This document shows, in pieces, positions 1 through 11,685 of a stretch of 64,000 bases of DNA; position 1 is the stretch's first letter; every line of letters starts with the position of its first letter. The stretch covers positions 1,302,925,022 to 1,302,989,021 of the forward strand of contig CM066033.1 of NCBI GenBank assembly GCA_033557465.1, given 5' to 3'. This stretch comes from Ichthyophis bannanicus. Lineage: Eukaryota > Chordata > Amphibia > Gymnophiona > Ichthyophiidae. The position numbers were made by a program, and so were the translations under genes. The notes under the pieces were generated by a model that saw nothing but the letters and a program-made list of their open reading frames with translations, ran no database searches and had not been told where the DNA came from.

Positions 1-589
1 ATTGAGCAGCCAGAAAATTGAAAGGATGGAAGAATTCAGCAGCCTCATGCAACCTCAACGCTCTCTCCCTCCTCCTTTGTCCCTTCTGCTCTCTCCCCAT
101 GACTGCAGAAGGTTCTCGGAGGAATCTGTCTGCCATGCACTTTAAACGCAGTGCTGCCAAGCTAGAGAAACCATTCCATGGGCATATAGCTGAGCCCGGC
201 ATGGATCCTCTGCCAAGGGCTCTCAGGGGGTTAGTACCAAGGCTTGAGCTCGTCATTGTCCTTGTTGGGGGCTTTCAATTCTGTCTGTGTGGGTTGCAAT
301 TTGGGGTGGACAGCTGGCAACTGTTGGCACTGTGTGTGTATTTCCTTAATTTTCTACATGTTCTAGTAGCGTTTTTAATATTGTGCACCTGGCGGTTGCA
401 CAATCCTTGTGTGTGTTCTGACCAAGCGACTCTAATGCAATCCTTGTGTTTGTTCTTAACCTAGCGCCTATAATGTGCATTGCAATAAAAATGCAGTTAA
501 AGCATGCCTTTCAGCCCGCCGCAACCTTAGCGCCCGCTGTTGTGATACTTGCCTTAACTCTTTGTCGTCTTCCAGGAATCGTTTAGTCT

Positions 590-1540
590 GTGTTAAGCGA
601 GGCACATCATCTCTGGCTTCTGGACTCTGTCCTTCTTGCATGGCTGCTTCTGAGTGGCTTGGAGGGCCTACTTTCCCTCTTTCAGCTGGGGTATGCTGTT
701 AGTCCAACCTTGCGTACCTCAAGGCAGGAGATGGCGGATGATGCTACAGGTAAGGATATTCAGCCATCCGAAGATTCCAGCGATTGGAGGCATGCCCCCT
801 AGGGTTGGGGGTCTTTCCACCAGGAGAGCTTCTGGAGTCTGGATTATCCTCCCTGGGATTCTTTTCCTTTTGCGGCAGGCCTGGTCATTCTGCCATGGAA
901 ATTCAGACCTGCAGTCTCTGGTCTCCCTGGAGCACAGTCTCATGAGGGGCAGGCTGAGAGTGGAAGCCCTGTTCAATTGATGGCTAAATATCCCTGGCAA
1001 AGGGTGCTCCCTGGAGATGGAGATCAGCTGAGATTTGGACTGGGATTGAGATGTTCGATATGGATGTAGAAGTTCTTTCTCCTTTAGAGGCTTGTGAGGA
1101 GGCCAATATTTACTCGCCTGTTTCTGGAGTAGGAACTGGAAGTGTTGATCCCAGAGTCTTATCCACCTTGAGCTTGGCGGATGTTCCAGACATGGAACAG
1201 GAACCAAAGAGGCATCCACTCCTGCAAGGGGTGCAGAAATCCTTTACTGTCTTCCATTCTCTGAGGTGCTTAAGGGCCTGTTCTGGTCGGAGTGGGATTC
1301 CTTCAACTCCTCACCTAAGGGGCTAAGAAGATGCACTCTTCCAGAGAGGGAGTGCGTTGTGTAGTTTGATATTTCCAATGTGGATGTGCAGGTCCTTGTT
1401 GACTTGTAGTCCCAGAGTTCTCAGGAGTTCAAGCGCAGGCTCCTACTCCGATGATGGTGAAGATCAGCCTGCAGTGGTGGCAGCAGCCCTGTCATATGAG
1501 GAAGAGTGTGCTGCTGGACAATTTCTCCTGGATCCTTGAG
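590..1540 (+). pseudogene. Decayed DIRS-type gag fragment joined to an RT/RNase H scrap
   Basis: Translations of about 1050-1350 in broken frames resemble the middle of DIRS gag: an acidic stretch and a W-x-E-W-D-like segment followed by a charged LYP-like stretch. From about 1395 to 1540 the DNA matches 34345-34490 of this window closely, which lies just upstream of an RNase H domain. Gag therefore jumps to RT/RNase H with the intervening RT missing. There are many stops and no terminal repeats. I infer an old, internally deleted DIRS copy of the same family as the 34.1-36.0 kb relic. The RNase H-side match is clear; the gag assignment is weaker. Confidence 0.45.
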
Positions 1541-1544
1541 GCAA

Positions 1545-1655
1545 TGGAGGGTTAAGTGAATTGCCTCAAGGTTACAAGGCATGCCAGTGGGATTCCAACG
1601 CTGGTCTCTTTGGTCACGAGGCCGCTGCGCTAATCACTAGGAGATTCTGGTTTGT
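1545..1655 (-). mobile_element. tRNA-derived SINE fragment
   Basis: The reverse strand reads as a tRNA-like head (an A-box-like segment with the sense 'agtgattagcgcagcggcct', then a B-box-like 'ttggaatcccactgg'), followed by the 'cttaaccctccattgcc' segment shared by the other SINEs in the window. It is truncated and has no A-rich tail. Confidence 0.5.
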
Positions 1656-1805
1656 GTAAGTATATTTCCCTCATAGAAGGACCCCTAAAACTTGTTATAT
1701 GGCACCCTTTGATTCCTTGGGGCTAAGGAGAGGCGCTGTTCGCTAGCCCACATCGAAAAGGAGAGGAATGATCAGGTAAAGGAAAGAAACCAATCTGAGC
1801 TAAAT

Positions 1806-1972
1806 GTAAGGACCCGGGAAATCCACTGTTTACCCTGGGACAAGTATTGTGGAACCTGTGTGCCTTTCTGGGAACCTGCCAGGTAATTGTGACCTGGATT
1901 GCCCACTGTTGGAAACAGGATACTGGGCTTGATGGACCTTGGTCTGATCCAGTATGGCATTTCCTATGTTAA
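1806..1972 (+). mobile_element. CR1 LINE 3' end
   Basis: This is the 3' untranslated end of the CR1 family that recurs here. It contains 'ttggaaacaggatactgggcttgatgg'-type sequence and ends at 'ggcatttcctatgtt'. It is heavily 5' truncated. Confidence 0.8.
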
Positions 1973-3289
1973 GCACATAACAATTCGGACAAAAATAAGC
2001 TAAAAGGAAAAGCAGATTTCTTTCAGCTTCCAAAATTTTGGTTTTCATCCAAATTTTCAAAATATTTTCCCACCCCTTTCCTTGTGTTTAATGTCGGGCC
2101 AATTCCATGACCTAGATCCTGCCAGTCCTAGGTACAGAAGAGCCAACCTACCTCAGGAAAATTAAGCTACCGTTTCTTTATACTGACAACTCTTGGCAGT
2201 GAAAGGTCTGGATTCAGAGTCTTGGTTTCATTTGCTTGATGATATGTGAAGAACATAGAAAGTAGCCTTTGTTTTTCTGGAGTAGGCTGTACAGGATCCA
2301 AGGCTAGTCAAAAAATGTTAATTTGATATAGTAAACTATATGTGTCATGAAAGGGGGGGATCTATATCACAGGCCAAATCTCTCAATTTTAGCTTTGTTT
2401 TCCTACACTTTGTCTGCACCCCCTCCCCTCACTATCCTACCAGTGAACCTTTCATCCAGTTTTGCTCAGATCTCTGCCACAGGTAGTACAGTGCCTGGTG
2501 ATCTGTCTGATGTGCCTGTGGGGCTGCCCTTTGCCTGTGGACCCGAGCACCATGGGAAAAGGAAGCTCCAACATGTTTGCATACAACAGAGGACGTAAGC
2601 AAGCTTTGGTACGCCTGTTATTCCTGCTTCAGTCGTTCAGGAGTTTGCACTTTTTTGTGATACTTAATTTAAAATACAGTACAAAAAAATCACTCAAAAC
2701 CAATATGCTTGCTTTTGATAAATGCATTGTGCAGTATTTTGCATAGTTGCGATCTTTTGACACAGAACTTTGAATTTTGTTTGCAGAATTCCAGCAGGAG
2801 CAAGTCTTGTGCACCACTACCATGTCACCAGAAGGAGACTAGCTGTGCCCTGCCCCAGACACTTGGTATCCCTCTTTTCTTTTTATCCTAGTTCCCTGAA
2901 ATAAAACAGACCAATTAAGTTCAGCTGAAATGTCAGTGAAGTTGGAACACTTTGTGATCTTGTGGGCTATTTTTAATGCTATTAGTGCCTGTCGAACCAG
3001 GGTACATACTGCTCATAAGATACGTTCGACACTGAATAGCAAAAAGGAGACATACATACCCCCCCCCCCCCCCCCAAAACAAAAAACCCCAAAAAAAAAA
3101 CCCTGCCAGTTCTAAAATCAACCCCCTCCTGCAACCCTTGAGCCTGATCCCTGGCTGCTCAGAGGAACAAACGTCAACCTTTTTAAAAAAACAAAAACCC
3201 TCACTGTTTCCAAAAACCAAAAGCTCCCAGCAAATCTTAACCAAAACCTCTCAATGAAGAAACTTTAGTAATTGCATAACAAGCACGGT
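1973..3289. other. No gene recognised; homopolymer at 3058-3105
   Basis: Short open frames here show no recognisable family and no paired splice signals. A run of C followed by A-rich sequence lies at about 3058-3105. It is presumably intronic or upstream sequence of RTN4IP1. Confidence 0.6.
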
Positions 3290-4130
3290 CTTAACCAGGA
3301 GCTGATTTCTGAACCTTCTTTTGAAGGCATGATAAACAGGTAGATAAGTAAGCCAGTTGATATAGTGTATCTGGATTTTCCGAAAGCCTTTGACAGGGTC
3401 TTTTGAGAGTCTCTCTTGAGGAAATTAAAAAGTCATGGAATAGGAGGCAGTGTACTATTGTGGATTGTGAACTGGTTAAAAGATAGAAAAAAAGAGAGTG
3501 GGGCTGAATAGCTAGTTTTCACAATGGAGAAAGGTAAATAGTGGAGTGCCACAGGAATTTGTGTTGGGCCTGCTATATTTTAGCATATTTATAAATGACC
3601 TGGATATGGGAATAACGAATGAGGTAATCAAATTTACAAATGAGAGAAAATTATTCAGAGCTGGATTGTGATAATTTGGAAGAGGACCTTGATAAATTGA
3701 GAGACTGGGAATCCAAATAGCAGATGAAATTTAATGTGGATAAGTGCATGTACTGTAGTTACATAGTTTACGAAGGCAAATAAAGACCAGTATAGTCCAT
3801 TTAAGTCTGCGCCGTATGATAGCTAAGAGTAGTAGTGCCTGCTGCTGTGTGCAGGTCATTCCCCTCTATGCCTTTGTTTAGGCTTGTACCCAACGCCTCG
3901 TGCAGGTCACCCCTAGGGAAGAACAACCCACACAATGCAAGTTCCACTACGAATCCCCACCCCGAAAAAGGATCTTGGTGTCATCGTAGATAATATGTTG
4001 AAATCCTCTCTGTGTGCAGCGGCGGCGGCAGCGGCCAAGAAAGCTAATAGAATGCTCGGAATCATAAGGGAAGGAATGGAGAATAATACCAAGGATATTA
4101 TAATGCCTCTGTATCGTTCCATGGTGTGAC
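3290..4130 (+). pseudogene. CR1 LINE reverse transcriptase relic, interrupted at about 3766-3912
   Basis: The first part (to about 3765) translates with frameshifts to the CR1 palm segment VDIVYLDF-KAFDRV, followed by the FINDLD-like and kFadD-like region. The second part (from 3913) resumes with the LGVIVD and KKANRMLGIIR segments and stops near the RSMV motif. The sequence between them (about 147 bp) does not belong to CR1 and is probably another repeat inserted into it. Multiple stops make the copy dead. An 'agcggcggcggcagcgg' run has expanded an alanine stretch near 4020. Confidence 0.75.
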
Positions 4131-4527
4131 CTCACCTGATGACATTCTACTACTCTAGCCCATCTGATCTATCATGATATGAGCTTGGAGAAAGGTGATA
4201 TTAGGAAGCAGTGTAGTGGGTTCATGGAAGACCTTTCCAGTAAAGGTGATAAGGGAGAAAAACGTTTATTAAAAAAAAAAGAAGAAAGCATGAGGTAGGA
4301 ACAAAGAGAATCCTTAGTGATTAAAACTAGGTTTGAAGTTAAGGATTGGAAAAGGGATAGACTGGACACTATTGGTGTTCTTTGTTGGCAACTACTTTTT
4401 CTTAGTTTCAAAAGGCTTTAAACTCTGTGGAGTAGGTTGACTTTACAATGGAATCCCAGTACGGCTGTAAAATTGGTGTTTGCTCTGTAATAATAAGGCC
4501 CCGTTCTGAATGGAAACGGACTGATGT

Positions 4528-5880
4528 CATAAGAACATAAGAAATGCCATACTGGGTCAGACCAAGGTCCATCAAGCCCAGTATCCTGTTTCCAATAGTG
4601 GCCAATCCGGGCCATAAGTACCTGGCAGGTTCCCAAAAAGGTACATAGTATCCACAGTGCTTGTCCCAGGGTAAGCAGTGGATTTCCCGGGTCCTCTTTA
4701 ATAACGGTTTATGGAGTTTTCCTCCAGGAAGCTGTCCAAACCTTTTTTAAAACCAGCTACACTGACAACTTTTACGAGATCCTCTACTAACGAATTCTAG
4801 AGTTTGATTATGCAGAGTGAAAAACTAGCTTCTCTTAATACTCTTAAATGGGTTATATTGTAGCTTCATTGCGTGTCCCCTAATCTTTCTACTTTTTGAT
4901 GGAGTAAACATCCTATCTATGTTTACCCATTTTACTCCAGTCATTAATTTATAGACCTCTATCATATCTCCCCTCAGCTGTCTATTTCCAAGTTGAAGAG
5001 CCCTAAGCCTTTCCTCATAGGAGAGGTATCCTTCCATCCCCTTTAGCATTTTGGTGGCTCTTCTGTGCTGTGTATCTTTTAAGATATGGTGACCAGAATT
5101 GCACACAATATTCAAGGTGCAGTCACACCATGGAATGATCCAGAGGCATTATAATATCCCTGGTTTTATTCTCCATTCCTTTCCTTATAATTCCATTTGC
5201 TTTCTTGGCCACGGCTGCATACTGAGCAAAGGGTTTCAACGTATTATCCACGATGATGACTAAATCCTTTTCCTGGGTGATGGTTCCTAACGTGGAACCT
5301 TGGATCGTGTAATCGTAGTTTGAGTTTTTCTTTCCTAGGTGCCTAACTTTGTACTTGTCCACAACTTTGTACTTGTCCACAACTTGTCCACAACTAGTCC
5401 ACAAAGGGCTAGTTGGCCAACCTTCTCTCTAGTCCTATTAGGAACCACACTGCAACATCCAAACGAGTTTTATATCACTGTATATACCATTAAGTTAATA
5501 CCATTAAACAAGATATGCCATTAAGTTAATCTGTACATAGTTCCCCCGGTTGTCCTATTGTTGAAGTTCCCTGTTCAATGTAAAACTCAATGTTACTTGT
5601 ATGCATTGTAGTATGTTCTTGTTCTATGTACACCGCACTGATTTTAATAGCGCGGTATAAAAGAATTGTTAAATAAATAAATAAATAAAATTAAATTTAA
5701 TCTGCCATTTGGATGTCCAGTCTTCCAGTTTATCATGGTCCTCTTGAAATTTTTCACGATTCTCTTCTATTTTAATAACTTTGAATAATTATGTGTCATC
5801 TGCAAATTTGATTATTCCCATTTCCAGGTCATTTATAAATATGTTAAAAAGCAGCGGGCCCAGCACAGGGAGTAGTATAT
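4528..5880 (-). mobile_element. CR1 LINE 3' half, reverse strand, interrupted at about 5336-5690
   Basis: The 3' end lies at 4528-4545 (cataagaacataag, the complement of the TTCTTATG tail). Going leftward in the element, the C-terminal RT segments KLMTGVKWVNIDRMFTPSK and the LGxITQEKDLVIIVD region are readable at 5404-4825, with frameshifts. After a 350-bp foreign block the CR1 resumes at about 5690-5880 with the complement of the palm-to-thumb region. It is 5' truncated and not coding. Confidence 0.8.
5336..5690 (+). repeat. Short tandem repeat plus SINE-like tail inserted in CR1
   Basis: Three partial copies of a 'gtacttgtccacaact' unit at 5340-5400 are followed by a segment ending in 'gcgcggtataaaagaattg' and (AAAT)n. 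The last part matches the tail of the tRNA-derived SINEs at 30.0 and 50.3 kb. The tRNA head is missing. Confidence 0.55.
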
Positions 5881-6091
5881 GTTAGGGTGCCAGCATTTAA
5901 TGGTACATACCACTAGTTGTGAGCTAATTTGAGGGATCACACCATAGTTCAGTCAAGCTTTTCAGACAACCTTTTGCTTTTATAATGTTTTTGTAGATTA
6001 CTTCCAGCCCCTCCCCCTTCTAAAAAAAAAACCTGTGACATTACAACCTTAGGCAGAAGTCTTCGTTTCTTTTGCTTCACTTCTGCTGGAT

Positions 6092-6286
6092 CCCCAGCGT
6101 CCAATCAGAACGCTTTTGGAAGCATCCCAACACGCTTGCATGCTGCCTTCCCGCCTTTCCCAACTGCCTCTCCTCAGTCGGCTCCACGGAAAAACGAAAA
6201 CTGAGGAGAGGCAGTTGGGAAAGGCGGGAAGGCAGCATGCAGGCGTGTTGGGATGCTTCCAAAAGCGTTCTGATTGGACGCTGGGG
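6092..6286. repeat. Near-perfect palindrome, 87-bp arms
   Basis: Arms at 6092-6178 and 6200-6286 are reverse complements apart from about one mismatch, with a 21-bp centre. Each arm is the inner part of a DIRS left terminal repeat (compare 51190-51293). The right arm continues outward to 'cctgcttgttcctggagatc' at about 6360, which is the left-end version of the terminus rather than the right-end version. Confidence 0.9.
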
Positions 6287-6392
6287 AACGTTCCCGCGCA
6301 GACTCCGTCGGTACCGATGTACCCATATGTGAAGACTCATTCCTGCTTGTTCCTGGAGATCTCACATACTAGCGCTCAAGCTTTCTAGGAAG

Positions 6393-8211
6393 GAAAGATG
6401 TGCGACTGTTAAGACTAGCCAGTCCTTGAGTGGTAGATCTCATGCACAGCATAGAGATGCCTCTGGCCTTGCCCTCGAGAACACACTGGCTTTACAACCC
6501 CGGTGGGAGTCTTCGGCCTCCAAAGCCTTAGTGGGGTTTCGGGTTGTTCCTGAGGTTCACCCCTCTCCAAACATACCTGAGCCATGCTCGGTGGTGACGT
6601 CCGCTTCGGGCAGTACCGATACCCCGACATCGGCAATGGTGTTGGATGAAACATTCCTCACCACGGATCGTAGTCTGGCGCCCTCGGTACCTGCGGGCCC
6701 GTTGGATATGCTGCAGACCGATCTTCCTGTATTGGTATCGATTCCGGTACCGGTACTGGTACCGACGTCGGTACCCTCCAGATGTGCATCGATAGACTCG
6801 CTTCCTTCGATGCCGAGTCTGGAATCGATCTCCAGTCTGGAAGGCTGGGTACCGACTCGCCTTGGTAGTGACACCGGACGGTACCGAAGGCACGATTCCG
6901 ATGATCCATGTTCGGCACTCTCGGTTCTTCCGATACCGCTAGAGCCGTCACCGGCTGGCCTTCTTCCACCGGTATTGGATACGGTACCGGAGACGGTACT
7001 GGTATCTATTTTACCATCACTGTCGGTACCTTCCATGCTTCTTTCATCAGGCTCGCTTCCCTCGGTACCGAGTCTGGAATCGATCCCTGGCATGGACGAT
7101 GTGCTACCAACTGTTGCTGGTCCCGACCTCCTACGGTACCGGCAACCATCCTCTAAGGATCCCATACTCCACCCTTTAGGATCTTCTACTCTAAAATTGG
7201 ATAGATCCCTGGTTACCAATGCTAGTTCTTCAACAGATCTAGCCTGTCCTCCTCTTCCAAGAGGATATCCCTCTGGGGATTTTTCTTTTCAAGCTTTTCT
7301 GCTGGATATGGCAAAATCACTTGCCATTTCTATACCTGGACAGAATCCTACACAAGGGAGTACAGAATCCCTGTATATTTCTGGGAGTGCAAAGGAGAAC
7401 ATCATGCTTCCTTTGCATCAGTCCTTGCAGGATCTCCTCTTACGAATGTGGTAAGCTCCTTTAACGGTACTCCCACCTTCTAGGGCAACTGAACTTCTAT
7501 ATCAGGTGCCCCCCTCTCCAGGTTTTCAAAGTACTCAACTTCCTCATCATTCCATTGTTGTAGAATCAGCAATGAGGCGTATTAAGAGTACTAAAAAGCA
7601 CTCTTCTTATCCGCCAGGTCGTGAGTCTAAGACTTTAGATGCCTTTGGACGCCAAACCTTCCAGGCATCCATGCTTTCAGCAAGAATTCTCTCATATATT
7701 TTCTATATGGGATTATCTCTTGAAGAGGTCACAAAGAAATTACTGTTTTTGAGTCCTTTTTTTCAAGAGCCCAAAAGAGCAGACTATTCCTTACTGGTTA
7801 GTCATGCTCAAAATATCTCTAGGTTCCTTACTCGTGCTTCCCTAGACTCCTTTGAGTCTGTTAGCAGAACGTCTGCTACAGCTATAGGGGCACGACGTAA
7901 AGCCTGGTTCCAAGTTTCAGACTTGGACAAATGGGCACAAGAAAGACTGGGAAATACTCCTTGCACTGGAGAAAATCTCTTTAACAAGGAGTCTTTACTC
8001 CAAGTTGCTCAGTTAACCACTGACATTCCTGTTTCCAGAGGCTGTTCTACGCCTTCCTCTTTCCCAGTTGGTAGGAAATGTCCTACCAAACTTTCTTTCC
8101 CTAGGGGGAAAATGTTTTATCCATCTTCTGCCCATCATACAGATGTTCCCAATTAAGGGAACCACAATCTCAACAGGTTCAGCAAACCCAGCAGTCGCAG
8201 GGTTTCAGATA
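6393..8211 (+). pseudogene. DIRS gag, N-terminally truncated and frameshifted (element D1)
   Basis: The frame open to 7454 aligns with element A gag from about its residue 88: an HRDA-type basic stretch, a long S/P/V-rich segment with repeated ggtacc-type codons, and the conserved F-Q-FLLDMAKSL block ending LLLRMW. A stop then interrupts. The next open part (7506-8156) carries the core PPSPGFQ-TQLPHHSIVVESA, then the GRESKTLDAFGR and CTGENLF blocks. A further shift is needed to reach the Q-rich C-terminus ending QGF near 8211. Gag normally packages element RNA. The zinc-binding CxxC...HxxC module present in A and B is missing. This copy is a pseudogene. Confidence 0.8.
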
Positions 8212-10670
8212 GATCGTTACCTCTCTTGGTTGGTGGTTAGAGTTGCAGTCTGCTTCTTTTCACCTGAAGCATCTGCACTAATTTCATCCTAACTTTTCCT
8301 AGATCTCTCTTCACGAGACATCTTTTCTTTCACTCTAAGAGTCTTATGATGATCATGCCCATAGTTAACAGGTTCCTCTTCTGGGAAAAGAGAAGTGACA
8401 ACTATCAATAAGACAGTTTTTTCCCTGTACTAGCATCTATCATCTTACCTTTCAGAGACTTACTACATAGTCAGTCTCCTTCAACTCTGTCTTACCTCCC
8501 TCTTACTACAACATTCGGTTTGTAAGAGTGGCTCTATTACACTGGTAAGCCCCTATGGTCCTCTACCTATTCCACAGGGGGATTCTCCCTTCTAGAGTTG
8601 TCTCCCCCTTTATTACCTTAGGGCAGCTCATCAGACAATAGGAAGTCTTACCACTCCTACTATGTCTGTTTGTTTTTCCCAATCTAAAAAAAAAAAAAAA
8701 GAGGGGAAAAAAGACATTTTTTCCGCTGCCCTGGTAGTTGCTGCAGATACAGCAACTCCTAGTGGTTAAGCCACTGGTTCTGTTCACCACACAACCAGGG
8801 TTTCTCCTCCACTAGCAATCCTTCTAGCCTCAGTGCTAAACCCCAAACAGGTTATCAACCTCGTTTGGGAAACCCTATTATCACAGTTTGGTTGGTTAAC
8901 TTCTATTCTTTGCCCCCTTGTCCTTGGCAGAATAGTTAAGTTACCTACTGGCTTTAGACAGTCAGTTTTTTCTTCTAACCAACCTGCAGCATGCTCTCTG
9001 CAACTCTACAGAGTAGCTTTGCACTATGGGCCCTTGCTAGAGAGCATTAGTATCTTGCCTAGCAGATATCCCAAGATGGTTAGGAGGGGTTCCCCCAGTC
9101 ATGTTCTCATGACTGGTAGGTGTTCCCTACCCTTACCATCTCATCTAAATCTCTTTTGAGACATAAGACACAGGCCTTACATCACGTGAAAACCTAAAGA
9201 ATGGCCAATTCCCTGGCTTGGCCCATTTCTCCTTTGGACTTCTCGCCAGAGATACTTTTCTTCAGTGGGAGTTTAAGGACGCCTGATACCCATCTGCCCT
9301 TATAAGCGGGTCACTATGGTATCTTACTCCACTGGTGCCCTCTATCCATTCACCATACTGCAGTTCTGGAGAAATCTGGACTTGCTGCCTGCAGACTGAA
9401 GTTATCCTCTGCATTTTTCACGTAGGCCATCCTGGTTATTCAAGAGCTCGACTTCTGAAAGGAATCTAGACTCCTTCTTGTCAGGGAGACCATTCCTCTG
9501 ACTCTGTCAGTCATAACCAGGGAAAGAAGATTCTCTATGCATCTATTCAAGCAGGTATCACCCTTCTTGCTATTAGATGACTCTTTCTCTCTCCCCATAT
9601 TCCTAGGGGGATCCAGTTATATAAGCATCTCTCCATCCACATACCTGGAGATATGTGTCTATATGCCTATATATTTATATATATATATATGTATATATAT
9701 GTGTGTGTGTGTGTGTATCTTCTGCCCATGTATATCTCTCTCTCTCTATATGCATATATACCCTATATGGGTATATATTTAGGAATATATATATATGTGT
9801 GTGTGTATCTTCTGCCCATGTATATCTCTCTCTCTATATATGCATATATACCCTATATGGGTATATATTTAGGAATATATATATTTATATATCTGTCAAG
9901 ATATATCTTTTAGGTAGATATGTATCCACGTACTTATCTATCTGTCCGTTTAGGTTCATATATCCATATATTCCTATATGACCCTGACAGATGGGCACTA
10001 CCCCTATCAATGCTGTGCCAGCATGCTTGGGGTTCTACACATACAACCACTCCCTGTGGTAATTAACAAATTTTTTTCTTACCATAACCTTTCAGGGTTA
10101 GGAACCTCTGAAGCTCTCCATGTACCTTTTTTCTTTCCTAATTGACCCCATTTAGGAAAGACATTGCGGAACTTCAGTTAATCTAAAGCTTAACACTTCC
10201 TAAGTCTGTCCTTACTTTCTTATCAGATACAGGGGTCTCCATACCCTTTCTCTCCTACAAGGACTAACTCCATTGCCAGTCCAGATGGGTCAGACTCATT
10301 TTCCTTTTGGTCCTAGGATTGTACTGTTCTTGGGCCAAAAGAGCTTAAGCTTTGTCTAATAGTGCCTTCTGCGTTTTCCGCTGAAGCCCTACCTCTTCAT
10401 ACTACCCCAGTTTCCCCTGGGGCTATTTCTGACCTCCACTTGTTTTGTCTACAGTTATTACCTCTACTTCCCAGTGAAGTACTCCTTGAGGATCTTCCAC
10501 TGGCTCTTCTAACAGACCCATATGAGCCTCAATAGACTTTTTACAATGCCACCAAGGGAGGCCCATATTAGAATATTGCATTCAATATTTTACTACTAAA
10601 TACCCTCTATACAGGGTCTTCCTCTATAGAAGTCCTGTTCTAGTCCAGCTGTTCCACAGCACCTTTTCTG
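8212..10670 (+). other. Interior of D1 with no recognisable pol
   Basis: In intact relatives this interval encodes RT, RNase H and recombinase. Here I find no YLDD, no TTDAS/QTDNQ and no HxxR motif, and no long open frame. It contains short A and C runs, the microsatellite at 9650-9975, and a weak recombinase C-terminal similarity just before 10672. Either extreme decay or replacement by unrelated filler is possible. Confidence 0.55.
9650..9975. repeat. TA/GT/CT microsatellite block, duplicated in tandem
   Basis: A unit of about 90-98 bp starts with (GT)n and includes 'cttctgcccatgtatatc', (CT)n and 'ccctatatgggtatata'. It occurs twice in a row (about 9701-9798 and 9799-9884) and is followed by degenerate TATC-rich sequence. 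Confidence 0.85.
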
Positions 10671-10784
10671 TAATTCAACTCCTACCCTCCATCCCCAGGA
10701 TGCCTGAGGTTCTGAGGAGTAGCATGGCTCTTTCTAGATTCGCAACATGCTAGGACTCCCTCTGGGCATCTCAGCTTGGGAGTC

Positions 10785-10873
10785 CCCATATGTGAAGACT
10801 CATTCCTGCTTGTTCCTGGAGATAGCACAGTTACTTACCTGATCTCTGGGAACAGCAGGAATAAGTCTTCACA
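10785..10873. repeat. DIRS internal complementary region of D1
   Basis: The first half complements the left terminus (cctgcttgttcctggagat). The second half complements the right terminus at 11090-11151. A 9-bp piece corresponding to 'gtaacaggt' in the ICR of A (about 56448-56456) is missing here. Confidence 0.85.
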
Positions 10874-10964
10874 ACCCACCCACCTCCCCTAGGAGTTGCA
10901 TTTCTCTATCTCTATCTTTCCCTTCCTTGCTCTCTCTCTCTTTTTGCCTCAGCTTTAAAACTTA

Positions 10965-11151
10965 ACTGAGGAGAGGCAGTTGGGAAAGGCGGGAAGGCAG
11001 CACGCAGGCGTGTTGGGATGCTTCCAAAAGCGTTCTGATTGGACGCTGGGGAGCGTTCCCGTGCAGACTCAGTCAGTACCGACGTATCCATATGTGAAGA
11101 CTTATTCCTGCTGTTCCCAGAGATCACCTGTTACAGGTAAGTAACTGTGCT
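10965..11151. repeat. Right terminal repeat of D1
   Basis: It starts at 'actgaggagaggcag', runs through the 'gtaccgacgtatccatatgtgaag' segment, and ends 'ttacaggtaagtaactgtgct'. It matches 62737-62921 of element A. Confidence 0.85.
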
Positions 11152-11154
11152 GAA

Positions 11155-11541
11155 TTGGCAGGCAGCATGTTTACGCCATCAAAACGTAGAAAGACTAGGG
11201 GACATGCAATGAAGCCACAGTGTAACCTGTTTAAGACTAATAAGAGAAAATATTTTTTCACTCAGCGCGTAAACTCTAGAATTTGTTACCGAAGGATGTA
11301 GTAAAGGCTGTTAGTGTAGCTGGGTTTAAGAAAGGTTTGGACAAGTACCTGGAGGAAAGGTCCATAAATCATTATTAAAGAGAACCCAGAAAATCCACTG
11401 CTTGCCCCAGTACAAGCATTGCGGAACCTGTGTGTCTTTTGGGGAAACTGCTAGGTACGCATGACCTAGATTGGCCACTGTTGGAAACAGGATACTGGGC
11501 TTGATGGACCTTGGTCTGACCCAGTTTGGCATTTCTTATGT
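11155..11541 (+). mobile_element. CR1 LINE 3' end
   Basis: It begins inside the last RT codons (the [19 protein letters not shown] segment), passes the [20 protein letters not shown] segment, and then the 3' UTR ending in 'ggcatttcttatg'. It abuts the right end of D1 almost directly. Confidence 0.85.
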
Positions 11542-11685
11542 TGGGCATTATTTTATTTATTTATTTGCATTTAGCTCACACCTTTCCAGTAATACTAGCC
11601 TGGTCCTGCTTTGCGCAGGACACACATTGCACACAGCACCACCTCCTAGTGCTCCCATCCCAAGCTTCCTACTGCCCTATTATGC
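11542..11685. other. Short spacer with ATTT run
   Basis: (TTTA)n at 11550-11565 is followed by a stretch resembling the complement of a SINE tail region. No gene is seen. Confidence 0.4.

Larger units (their letters stand above)
6092..11151 (+). mobile_element. DIRS element D1 (rearranged 5' end, gag only)
   Basis: The right half has the DIRS hallmarks also seen in element A: an ICR at 10785-10873 and a right terminal repeat at 10965-11151 ending in the same 'gtaactgtgct'. The left end is not normal. It begins as a + oriented left repeat truncated on its outer side, then flips into an inverted left repeat (to about 6362). Gag follows without its N-terminal zinc-binding region. Between gag and the ICR are about 2.6 kb without RT, RNase H or recombinase motifs; only the last ~40 codons before 10672 align weakly to the recombinase C-terminus. 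D1 cannot be autonomous. Confidence 0.75.

Noticed and set aside
2462..2600. Possible upstream RTN4IP1 exon
   Set aside because: The translation does not resemble the expected segment before the GxxGxxG loop, and splice signals do not fit.
10545..10600. RPILEYCIQYF-like translation suggesting a CR1 thumb segment
   Set aside because: Only about ten codons match and no CR1 sequence flanks it; it is equally compatible with chance inside D1.
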